DNA from: Neurospora crassa OR74A
Lineage: Eukaryota; Ascomycota; Sordariomycetes; Sordariales; Sordariaceae
Assembly: GCF_000182925.2 (NCBI RefSeq)
Contig: NC_026501.1
Span: 496,001-560,000 of the forward strand
Reading direction: 5' to 3'
Length of the DNA: 64,000 bases
The notes beneath the pieces are model-generated. The model was not told the DNA's origin. It made no database searches and saw only the letters and a program-made list of their open reading frames with translations. The position numbers were made by a program, and so were the translations under genes. How positions within the stretch are numbered: position 1 is the first letter of the stretch; the number at the start of each line of letters is the position of its first letter. Positions 47,090-56,252 of this stretch are shown piece by piece.

Positions 47090-47603
47090 GGGCTGCTATT
47101 ACTGCGCTGCTCTCTTTGCACAAAACATCGTGAGAACATTCACTGATAGAAGCGAGCCTCGTTTTGGTTCAGTCGCTCTCTATGTACTGCGCATGCCTAA
47201 GCCTCATTCAAGTGTACGGGAAGACTGGCCAACTGCGCGGTTTCCTAGGTGTGGTAAGCAAGTTGAGGCGCAAGCCTAAGGCCCTTCTCAAGATACAATT
47301 GGCCACACAGCGCGGGGATAAATTCCGCTTCAACGAATGCATGTGGTAACTCATCAAGAATGGGGCTGCGGCTGTGTCTGGAGCGCTTAAGTACGGCAAG
47401 TCATGTGGCCTGGTTTTGATGCCTGATACACCTTAGAGAGCACGTCTCTCTCTCTCTCTCCATTTTGATCTAAGAACGCATTTGCTACATCATCGGCGGT
47501 GCTACGCCCAGTGTATACCGGACTTGCCCTACCCTTCAGGTATTATGTGTGCGGCGAGTTCCTCTCATGCCTGCTTTGTCTATGTCTCGGATAACAAACT
47601 ACC
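47090..47603. promoter_or_regulatory. 514 bp divergent promoter of the PNP effector and NLR receptor
   Basis: The ATGs of the two genes face away from each other across 514 bp, the only DNA available for both promoters, so co-regulation is likely. It holds a CT dinucleotide run at about 47443-47461. No obvious TATA box was found on either side. Confidence 0.55.
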
Positions 47604-49901
47604 ATGGCAAACACGACCTATAATGGCGCAATTAGCGGAGAAAGCTTCGTGGTCGGAACTCAAGTCAGTCACGGCGGTACTATGAACATCCACTTTGCCA
47701 ATAGGCCCGGTCCTGTGACTGCGATCAGCAAGCCCTATTCAGACATCCCCCATCCTTCAGGGCCCGACTATATCGACCGCCCGATCATTACGGATTGGCT
47801 CCAGCAAGAACTCAACAAATCCCCGAGTCGCGCTGCGCTTGTTGGACTTGGTGGTATTGGGTATGTGTGCATATTCTCAACCGCGTTATCGTCAGAACCG
47901 TGCCTTGAGTAGACCTTAACATGCTGACTGAAAGTTTGTAGCAAGTCTAAGCTCGCCATCCGCTACGCCGAACAAGTCTGCAAAGAATCACCGGATACAT
48001 ACATCTTTTGGGTTAATTCGGCCACCAAAGACACATTTGTTCAAGGATTTCGTCGTATCTCTGAGAAACTCGGCCTCCCTAACGAGTATGGTGTTGGCAC
48101 CGATATGCTCAGGCAGGTGTTCAACTGGCTGCGTGATGGAGAGAATGGGCCGTGGGTTATGATCCTCGACAATGCGGACGATTACTTCGTGTTCAGGAAT
48201 AAAAGAACCAACAGCGATGTAACTCCAGCCATAGACTCGGGGATGCTTGATTCGTTCCTGCCGCAAACTGGTAACGGCAGAATCCTGATCACATCCCGCA
48301 GTCTAGACACAGCCAGAATACTAGCGCTTAGCCTTGACAACACTCTGGTGGTTCCAGAAATGGAAGAGAATCAGGCGAGATTGCTCTTCAGAAGAAAGCT
48401 CGGTGACCTCGGTGAAAGCGACGAAATATCACGAAGGGTTGTTCTCACCCTGAACTGCATCCCTCTTTGCATCTCCCAAGCGGCAGCATACATCCAAAAT
48501 CTACAGCCTCGGATGACGTGTGCTAAGTACTTGGAGAAGTTCAATGGCAGGAACTTCGTTTTTCTCAGCAGTCGTGACAGCGAGGGTCGGTACAATCCGG
48601 ATGCTAAAAATAAGGAAGTGGAGATCAAGACCTGGCAGATCACTTTCAATCAAATACGCGACGAGCGGCAGTCCGCTGCTGGTCTGTTGTCCTTGATGAG
48701 CTTCTTTCAGCCCCAGGGAATTCCGGAGTGGGTACTCCAGAAGCACTACAGCGAGATGGTCAATGAGAACAGCAGCATTGATATTGGTCACAATGGCGAG
48801 GACGAATTTGAAAATGATTTGACCCTATTGCGCGACTACTCCCTTGTGACAGTGGCTGAAGACGCAAAATCGTTTCAGATGCACAGCCTTGTGCAATCTT
48901 TCACCCGTAGTTGGTTGGAAGCCTCGCATGAGGATCACAAATGGAGGCGCTGCTTTCAGCAACTGATGATCAAAAGTTTTCCCGAAGATTGGCTAGAAAA
49001 TTGGAGTGCTTGTGGTGAACTAACGCCACATATTGAGCCCTTGGTGAATACAACTGCTTGTCAGCTGGAAGATGGAGGCGAAACAATTCGTTTCTTAGAG
49101 CTACTTCGCAAAGTCGGGGGGTATAAGCATGCCACGGCTATGTATGAGACGGCGTTGAAGATCTTCACTAAAGCCGAGCAACTGGCTGTACAAAAGCTGG
49201 GCGAGGACCACGAACAAGTCTACAAAATTGCAGCCTCCAAGGCGCCATCATTGGGGAACAGCGGGTCCGTGGCTGCGGCGGAAGCAGCTGCCCTTGAAGC
49301 ATACAAAGGCTTAACAAGAATTCTCGGTGTGGACAATCCAACTACCCGTTATACAGGCAAGATATATGCTTCATCCCTGGAGATGACTGGGAAACTAGAT
49401 GAAGCGCAAGCCATATATCTGGAGGTGCTGGAGTCTCAGAAACGTGTCACAAATTCTGAGTTTATAGGGTTAGGTGTTACCCTCATGGGACTTGGAAATA
49501 TTGCTTACAGAACAAGACATCATGCAGAAGCGGAGAGACTATACAGCCTGGCATACCAGTCCGGATTTTATTCAAACGGCTTGACATCTCCGTTCACAAT
49601 CACCAGTCTGGGTAGAGTTGCGCTTGTTTTAGTAGCACAAGAAAAATGGGCAGAGGCGGAACCTATCATCGATGAAGCGGTGGAGCAACATATCGAGGTA
49701 ATGGGTCCAGATCATCCGAATACACTTGAGGCTCGTAGTCTTCAAGCTAGCAAGTTGGTCTATCAAAAGCGGTTCAGGGAGGCCGAAGACATGCTATGCA
49801 GAGTGTTAGAGGCCAAGAGGAAAGTACTCGGTCCTGAGCACCCTTCAACAATTAGTACTCTCATGCTGTATAGGGACGTTTTGACACGTCAAGGGAAATG
49901 A
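47604..49901 (+). CDS. NLR receptor: N-terminal amyloid-type motif, NB-ARC, TPR repeats
   Basis: Exon 1 is 47604-47860 and exon 2 is 47942-49901, with an 81 bp intron (GTATGT/TGTAG) that splits the P-loop glycine codon; the product is 738 residues. There is no effector domain at the N-terminus, only T-Y-N-G-A-I-S-G-E-S-F-V-V-G ... S-H-G-G-T-M-N-I (residues 5-29, bases 47616-47690). NB-ARC follows: Walker A GLGGIGKSKLA (81-91), FWVNS, Walker B WVMILDNADDY (157-167), GRILITSRS (198-206), the GLPL-like NCIPLCISQAA (257-267) and a MHD-like FQMHSLVQ. From about residue 420 come TPR repeats of the kinesin-light-chain type (e.g. VLGPEHPSTISTL). In fungi such receptors act in allorecognition and immunity. 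The TGA at 49899 ends the frame inside the TPR array; similar repeats continue downstream, so this receptor is probably C-terminally truncated here. Confidence 0.88.
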
Positions 49902-50674
49902 GAAGAGGGGGGAGGAATCGGACGAAATCATTCGGAAATGCAGAGAAGACTTCTAGATCCTGAGCACCCTGATCACTCACGTCACTCTCCGCACTTGCGA
50001 GAATGACGTACAAGTGTGATCGTAGTGCAGAGGCTGAGATTATCTTTCGTCAAATATGGAAGTCACGGAAGCAGGTGTTAGGGCCAAAGCACCCCGATAC
50101 ACTTGACAGCTTGGAATGGGTTGAAAACCTGATTCCGAAACTTGGGCAATTCGAGGAAGCAGACGAGATTCTTCATCAAGTGTTGGAACTACAGAAGCGG
50201 GTACTAGGCCCATAGCACCCTAAAATTTTTAATACCCTTAGTCGCCTTAGATTTGTTACCAGCCGTCTATCGCGCGAAGAAGAGGCAGAGAGAGTCTAGT
50301 ATGAACGATGGCAGCTGGCGCAGAGAATTCATGACCCTACACATCCCGTATCACTCAAGTATCACCTTCGTTTGGGCTCCTGGTTTGCGAGCCGCGCTCG
50401 CTATGGGGAAGCGGAGGAGACCTTTCGACAGGTCATTGAATTGGAGAAACAAGCATCGCCGCCTAGGGACGGAAAAGTGTTAGAAACCATGACGATGATT
50501 GTTAGAATTCAAAGAAAACAGGACGAGGACGAGTGGGCCAGACAGATGGAAGAAAAATGGAAGATACAGGTAACTGCAGATGGGAAGGGGTTCAAAGATT
50601 TGTTTTCAGAAGGCACCCCGGCGTCTGCTGATAAGGAGCGAAGCACTGACAGCGTTTATGGCTCAGAGGAATAA
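49902..50674 (+). pseudogene. Decayed continuation of the NLR's TPR array
   Basis: Directly after the NLR stop, TPR-like units remain recognisable in different frames: RRLLDPEHPDHS (near 49945), AEIIFRQIWKSRKQVLGPKHPDTLDSL (50030-50120), EADEILHQVLELQKRVLGP (50158-50212) and YGEAEETFRQVIELEKQ (50402-50452), followed by a Lys/Glu-rich tail that ends at 50674. Several frame disruptions separate them. The pattern indicates a once-longer TPR domain. It may still be transcribed as the NLR 3' UTR. Introns could hide one or two of the breaks, but I find no set of canonical borders that restores a single frame. Confidence 0.6.
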
Positions 50675-51789
50675 TGTTTCGATGCATCCGAGGATGGTGA
50701 TGCTGCATCTCTTGACGAATGGTTCGACGCTGTTCATATTTGTTGGAGTAGGGGCTACAAGGAAGACGGAGCGGTTGGCGTTGCGATTTTTCTTTGTTAT
50801 TGGTTAGTTTCGCGAAACAGAAGTCGAATTCCTGAACTATGAACAAGTATGTTCTGTCTCCTCTGGTCTACAAGTGCAGTATCTACGGTGTTGTCTCTAC
50901 AGGTCGATGCCCGGTCTCGGAAAGGGAAAAGACACGATCTTGCTTCTTCTGGTATTCATACACAAGTGCCCAGATACCTTCTTTTCAGCACGCCGTGTTT
51001 CGTCTCCCTCAATCGTTCATTACCTAGGCACGCCAGCGGGTAAATCACATCTCCAACCCCTTTGTGGGAGACTGATGAGGGAAGACGGAACACTTTGGGT
51101 GCACTAAAGTGTCGTGAGATCAAACTAACTCGATCAGTGACACTCGGTCAAAAAAAAAAAGTCGATCTACGACCACTACCATCGTTTGGCCAGTTGGGAT
51201 TACTCCGAAGTTCCTAGCATTCGTTCGCATAACTTATTCTGTCTGTTCCGCCATTTCTAGGTCATTGGTTCCTTCCTGACGCAGCATCATCACGTTAGAT
51301 GCGACGAGAGTTTCCGCTCAGCGGTGCTGTTACGTCACTAACAGTAGCACTGCAAATTGTGCAAGATTCAAGCTAGACATCCATCTCACTCGTTGACTTC
51401 TCACTTTGGACGGGGGTCACGACCTACTACGGCCACCATGGTCACTCGGCGTTGATCATCCAGATATGCAGGGAATACAAAATTGTCAACATAATTTATT
51501 CGAATGGTGAGACGGTAAAGGGTGTGATGAAACGTGGTATCACTCCTTGAGAGGAATAATCCCGACTTCCACCGTCTTACCACACCATCATCTTCCCCCT
51601 TTCTCTTTTTCATCCTGTCCCTCCCTCTCCTCCGCTTTGCACTTCAACATCCTCCACTAGCCAAAGAGACATAAACCAAGTTTTTGTGAGAACCCAGAGC
51701 CAATCCAATCCACAATAAGACCACCTATTATTTACATCCACATCCACATCCACATCCACATCCCTTATGGTACATCACCATTCCCACCA
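50675..51789. other. Convergent intergenic region
   Basis: It lies between the NLR remnant (plus) and the secreted-protein gene (minus). A CCACAT run (51735-51764) sits just beyond the secreted-protein stop. No gene is seen. Confidence 0.65.
51735..51764. repeat. (CCACAT)4-5 hexanucleotide microsatellite
   Basis: Tandem CCACAT units in the probable 3' UTR of the secreted-protein gene. Confidence 0.85.
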
Positions 51790-52753
51790 TCAGCAATTAT
51801 CATGATCAGACCTAACAATCACACTCCACTGATCCCTCATGTAAACAGCCCCCTTCAAATACCCCCCATTGTTATTGATATTCGCCGGCGTCCCGGTGGA
51901 CTGTCCTTGAGAGTAACATCTCTTCTGGACCTCCTGAGCCGCCCAGGCGATTTCGCCGTAGGAACTGAGTTCTTTTCCGACGCGGGGTGCCTGTTTTACA
52001 ATTGTGAGTACGTAAGTACGTAAGTAAGTAAGTAAGTAAGTAACGACATCATGTTTTAGTTCAATCTCATTTCACACCTCGCCTCGCCTTGGGGGAAGAA
52101 AAAGAGGAGAAACACAAGAAGGAGCCAATTTTTTGTTACTTTCCATTTTTCTTTTCCTCTTTTCTTTTTCTTTTTTTGAATATTTTTCTTGTTGAAACAA
52201 GAAGGGAGACATGAAAAGAAGCAAAGAAGTGAAACAGTATGGAACAGAACAAAACAGAAGAGAAAAGAAAACTCACATCATTACACCAATAAATCGCCGC
52301 TCCCCAACTACAGCTCACCCGTCCACAATTCCCCGGGCCCGGTCCGTTGCTCGGCGTTCCCGACACTTCCTTCAGATGCTTGACGCCCGCCGCGACGTAC
52401 TTGGCTAATGCGTACCCCCACTTGGTGCTGCTGCTGCCGCCGCCAATGTCGCAGTCGACACGGATGACTTCCCGACTGTTCTTCACACCGCCCCGGGCTT
52501 CGAGGATGCCGTCGGCAATGGGGGTTATGTTGAAGGAAGGAAGAAGATCGTCTTGGATTCCGTAGCCGGGGGAAGTTTGGGAGTCTGGGATGAAGGGTCC
52601 ATCAGGGGTGGGAAAGGCGAGGGTGATGGGGATTGTCTAGACGTAGTTTGGGTTAATGTATGTTGGTGTGGCTGGGTAGGTAGATAGGTAGGGATATCAT
52701 CATACCTGGAAGATAGCCAGCAACGATCCGGAGAGAATGAGTGACGAGAACAT
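51790..52753 (-). CDS. Secreted cysteine-containing protein, Ecp2/Hce2-like effector candidate
   Basis: There are three exons: 52753-52706, 52636-52277 and 51990-51790; introns are 69 and 286 bp, phase 0; the product is 202 residues. Residues 1-24 (MFSSLILSGSLLAIFQ-TIPITLAF) form a signal peptide. The mature domain shows a pattern common in fungal secreted proteins: REVIRVDCDIGGGS, a helix (WGYALAKYVAAGVKHL), GPGNCGRVSCSWGAAIYWCND, then the helix SYGEIAWAAQEVQKRCYSQG and a C-terminal WSVIVRSDHDNC. Six cysteines allow three disulphides. The GRVSC ... WCND block resembles Ecp2/Hce2-type proteins, which include plant-pathogen effectors and also saprotroph proteins of unknown role. The second intron is unusually long and pyrimidine-rich, and the exon 3 acceptor is inferred from the frame and the matching domain. 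It is TATA-driven. Confidence 0.75.
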
Positions 52754-52792
52754 GGTAATGAGTGTGCGAGCCGGAAACTCCTCCTCTAGAGA

Positions 52793-52822
52793 CTGGATAG
52801 ATAGATAGATAGATAGATAGAT
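52793..52822. repeat. (GATA)7 microsatellite in a secreted-gene leader
   Basis: About seven GATA units, 40-70 bp upstream of the ATG at 52753, in the probable 5' UTR. GATA sites bind nitrogen and light regulators in Neurospora, but a simple repeat alone does not show regulation. Confidence 0.8.
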
Positions 52823-52912
52823 CGGGGCAGGGTGATTGCTGGTGGGTGAAGAGAACGTCTCGATGAGAAAAAAAAGAAAAAGTAGACAAACTGTCATTTT
52901 CCATCCTCTTGG

Positions 52913-52919
52913 TTTTATA
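52913..52919 (-). promoter_or_regulatory. TATA box of the Ecp2-like secreted gene
   Basis: On the minus strand this reads TATAAAA, about 160 bp upstream of the start at 52753. Confidence 0.55.
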
Positions 52920-53711
52920 TCACTTTGAAGAAAGCGTTCATCTCGAATCCTTCTTTCACAAATCCCCTTACTCCGCAGACATGGATCCTCGCTGTCGTCA
53001 AGCAGGGAACGGTATGGCATGTCGCCGATATCTACAAAGGCGCGGCAAGATTCAAAGCGCGCTTCGTAGCGTTCCGCGTTTGCATCAAAGAACCGGGACA
53101 CTCTAGCGCAATGGCTCCATCAACCTCTCAAAGATATCGCTTAGCGTGCTGTATCCCGCGTTCATGAGATTCGTTGTTTTCGCTATTGGGCACCATGCCG
53201 ACTAAATCGTATGAAACGCTTGGGCGGACTGGAGTTCTTTGGAGTGCGGTTGCTATTGAGCGTCTTATGTGTGGGACCTTGGCCTTTGTTATTGAGCTTG
53301 AAGCCAGGTGGGAATGAATGAGATGTATCGTTGACGTGATGGCTGCAAATCTTCCCTCAACAATGATAGTGCAGTAGCTTTTGGTCTTCCTTCCCATCCT
53401 TCACTTTTACCAAATACGGACAAGCATATGCCTCGACGTTCCGCACTCCTTTCAAGCAACGAAAGCTAAGGGGCATGTTAGGTATTATACCATATTGTGG
53501 GGTTGTGAAACAAAAAGAGGAATAATGAAAACGTCGATAACTTCTTTCTAGCCAATTGAAAGCAGCTCAAGTGCGGCTCAGTTGCCTATGCGGAAAGCAC
53601 CAGTTGACGTCTCGATTCAAACACGGAACGTACTGGATGATGCTCCCATTCTAGGGTGGTACGGCTTATTCTCCAAGGGATACCAGATAAACACACTGAA
53701 AATCCAAAACG

Positions 53712-56252
53712 TTAACACCATCTTTCCTCTGGTTCGCGCCACTTGACCCCAAGGATCTCAAAAATTCTTCTCTCATCTCTGCCCTCAACCAATTGTCCCT
53801 CTGTGACCTTCACCCTGCCACGTCCCCTCATAACCTCCTTGTACAAACCCCTCTGGTTCAACCGCATCCCCTTCTTTGATGCAAGGAGACGCATACTCCG
53901 GTTGAAGATATCGTTCCCAGTAAAGTAGATCAATGCGGCGCCGTACTCGGTTTCGGGGACAAGCAGAAAATCTACTCTGCGCCATATCGGACGTGGAGTG
54001 CTTGATGAAGCTGACTTGGCAGATCTCCTGGTTATCATCTTGTCGCTTGTGGGTCCGTCTGCCCGTGGCAGCACACAGCAGCCGAGCCACTTACTGCCTG
54101 GTCCATCCTTCCCTTTCCGGTCCGCATGTAGAGCCGATAAAGTAGCGACCACACAGCCCTTGTCCGTCAGGACCTTGAGCAGCCGCTCAAAGAAAGGAAC
54201 CAAGTCGGCTGACGAGGTAGTGTTTTTCTTGGTAATGATGAAATCCACATCCCTCGAGCTCTCCGCTCCACGCCGATAACTACCCCCAATGAGCAACTCG
54301 ACAGCTGGATCAATTTGTGCTGCCTCTTTCTTGATGTAGTCGCCAATGGCAGTTACCTCTCTTCTCGGAATGCGCGTGTTCAGGTCTTCGTAGTGGTCGA
54401 CACCAATCCGTTGATTGTGCGTCAAATTTGCTTTCTGCTTCAAGTCATCCAACGTCCTGAAGCCCTGAGAAATCCACTTATTGGCACGGCCATTTCCAAC
54501 ATCGTAAATCTTGAGGAACGTTGCAAGAACATGGTCCAGTGGCGAGGCTTGGGCGTACTCAAGGCGCCGAAGCGAATCAGTTGTGACAATTTCTTCGATC
54601 TTTTCAGCCAGTCTCTTCCCAATGCTGGGGAGATGGTATGCTTCATCTGCCGTGGTAATTCTAGTATTCTGACGCTTGAGAGTAGCAATTGCTTTACGGT
54701 AGGCAGTAGTGCGCCATTGATCAGAAACTCGGCTGTAGTAGTCGCACATTGATTGGAGAACCTCGATTGTCCTGGCATTGGGGTTTTGGGCTTCAGCGGC
54801 TTTGTCCTTAGTCCCACCCTTGTTACAGGCAAACCGATCTTCAGATGCGATTTGTTTCTGGGTGGGTCGACGTGTTCGTTGTGAGCGGCGCTGTTGGGTG
54901 CGTTCATGTGGAGAGCCCTCCTCTATTTCGGATTCAGATATGATCTCCTCCTGGCAGGAGATGACTGACTGAGCATCATCCTCTAGAGGACCATCCAAGG
55001 GAAGGTCTTTGTACTGTTGTAGGAGTTCAATACATCCCGAAAGCTCGTCTTTCGGGTCATCTTCCGGAGAATCGTCTTGATGATGAGGTGATATTTTTTG
55101 TAGGCTACTTGTTAAGCGAGGACCACCAGAAAGTAGGCTTGGGATGATGGGTGGCCTCGGTTCTGGTATGTAATCATCATCCGCCACATCTTCAACTATT
55201 TGCTCCTCAGCCACAGGTTTAGCGCCCTTCTCTTGTACGTCAATGGACTCAGCCAAAGGGACTGATTCCTCGCTTTGTGACTGAGTTTTATCTTGCGAAC
55301 TAGGGACCTGCTTTCTCCTTTTTGCTGTCGAGACCTTGACCTGTAGCGACCGGTTGGAGATTTGGGATGGTGCATGGGTATCTGTTGCCTGCGCAATTAG
55401 TGTCGGTGAAGCTGGATGAGGTCGACCTGGGATGTGATAGCGAGCCTGGTCCGCGTTGAGGATTGTGCGGAACTGAATACAGTCTATGGGATAATCTTCG
55501 TTAACAATGACTGGAGCAGATGTTGTAGGGGTAGCTTCCAGAACACTCTGAATATCATGATAGGCCAGACGCTTATCGACAATGACATGAGTAGCTTTTT
55601 CCAGAGAGCGAACCCACTTGGCCCCATATTGCTGGGCTCTGGCAATGCGCAGTCGTCGGGCAGGGGCAACGTTGTCGTTGGGAATGTAGAAGAACATGAG
55701 AGTGCGGAATATCTGGTCTGCTTCCGGTACAGCGTTTGCCTCGGCTTGGCGTTTTCGCTTCCTCGTTGAAGATGTGCCTGACGGAGATTGTTGATGATGA
55801 GGTGATGAAACCAATCTTGTAGTTGACGGTATGGGCAACGTCGCACTTCTCTGCAGCAACGGGGGAACCGGCCGAGCAGAGCTTGTGCTTGGTTGTGGTG
55901 TTTCTGTTACGACAAGGGAAGTATCTGAGACACTGGGTGTGTCTGTTGTGTTCTTGAGGGCAGTTTTTCGGAGATCCCGCGCTCCTGGAGTGGCTTTGAT
56001 GATGTCGACCCGCGATGATGTTTTGGAGAGTGGAGTCGAAAGTGTTGCTGCCGGCGGCTGTGTCTGAGGAATTGTCGGGATATTTGGGTTTGACTTAGGC
56101 TTTGGCTTCGCCTTGGAACTGAAGAAGGCCTTGCTTCTTGCGCGATGTTCTTGTTCCTGGGTGTCGAATTTCTCATCATCACTGATGGTCTCACTGAGGG
56201 CGTCCAGCACCTCGAAGAAGGCGACCTTTTCTGCGAGTGTTTGGAAGCTCAT
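53712..56252 (-). CDS. Family X DNA polymerase (Pol lambda/mu/Pol4 type) with BRCT domain
   Basis: A single-exon protein of 846 residues. Order of domains: a disordered N-terminus, a BRCT domain (about 180-275: IFRTLMFFYIPNDN, ATHVIVDKRL, DYPIDCIQ), a long acidic Ser/Glu/Gln-rich linker (about 280-480), an 8-kDa/HhH region (about 495-600: QWRTTAYRKAIATLK, LPSIGKRLAEKIEEIV), and the Pol beta-like palm and fingers with GGSYRRGAESSRDVDFII carrying catalytic Asp668 and Asp670. The third Asp761 lies in RRVDFLL, and YFTGNDIFNRSMR is the sugar-selecting YFTG motif. All three metal-binding aspartates are present, so it should be active. BRCT-bearing X polymerases fill gaps in non-homologous end joining and base-excision repair. 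It is longer than yeast Pol4 (582) because of the linker. Nuclear by function. Confidence 0.93.
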   Translation of the reverse strand: MSFQTLAEKVAFFEVLDALSETISDDEKFDTQEQEHRARSKAFFSSKAKPKPKSNPNIPTIPQTQPPAATLSTPLSKTSSRVDIIKATPGARDLRKTALKNTTDTPSVSDTSLVVTETPQPSTSSARPVPPLLQRSATLPIPSTTRLVSSPHHQQSPSGTSSTRKRKRQAEANAVPEADQIFRTLMFFYIPNDNVAPARRLRIARAQQYGAKWVRSLEKATHVIVDKRLAYHDIQSVLEATPTTSAPVIVNEDYPIDCIQFRTILNADQARYHIPGRPHPASPTLIAQATDTHAPSQISNRSLQVKVSTAKRRKQVPSSQDKTQSQSEESVPLAESIDVQEKGAKPVAEEQIVEDVADDDYIPEPRPPIIPSLLSGGPRLTSSLQKISPHHQDDSPEDDPKDELSGCIELLQQYKDLPLDGPLEDDAQSVISCQEEIISESEIEEGSPHERTQQRRSQRTRRPTQKQIASEDRFACNKGGTKDKAAEAQNPNARTIEVLQSMCDYYSRVSDQWRTTAYRKAIATLKRQNTRITTADEAYHLPSIGKRLAEKIEEIVTTDSLRRLEYAQASPLDHVLATFLKIYDVGNGRANKWISQGFRTLDDLKQKANLTHNQRIGVDHYEDLNTRIPRREVTAIGDYIKKEAAQIDPAVELLIGGSYRRGAESSRDVDFIITKKNTTSSADLVPFFERLLKVLTDKGCVVATLSALHADRKGKDGPGSKWLGCCVLPRADGPTSDKMITRRSAKSASSSTPRPIWRRVDFLLVPETEYGAALIYFTGNDIFNRSMRLLASKKGMRLNQRGLYKEVMRGRGRVKVTEGQLVEGRDERRIFEILGVKWREPEERWC

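Larger units (their letters stand above)
52754..53711. other. Intergenic region, promoter of the Ecp2-like gene
   Basis: It lies between the Ecp2-like start and the DNA polymerase stop. Apart from the TATA box and the GATA run listed separately, nothing is seen. Confidence 0.7.
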
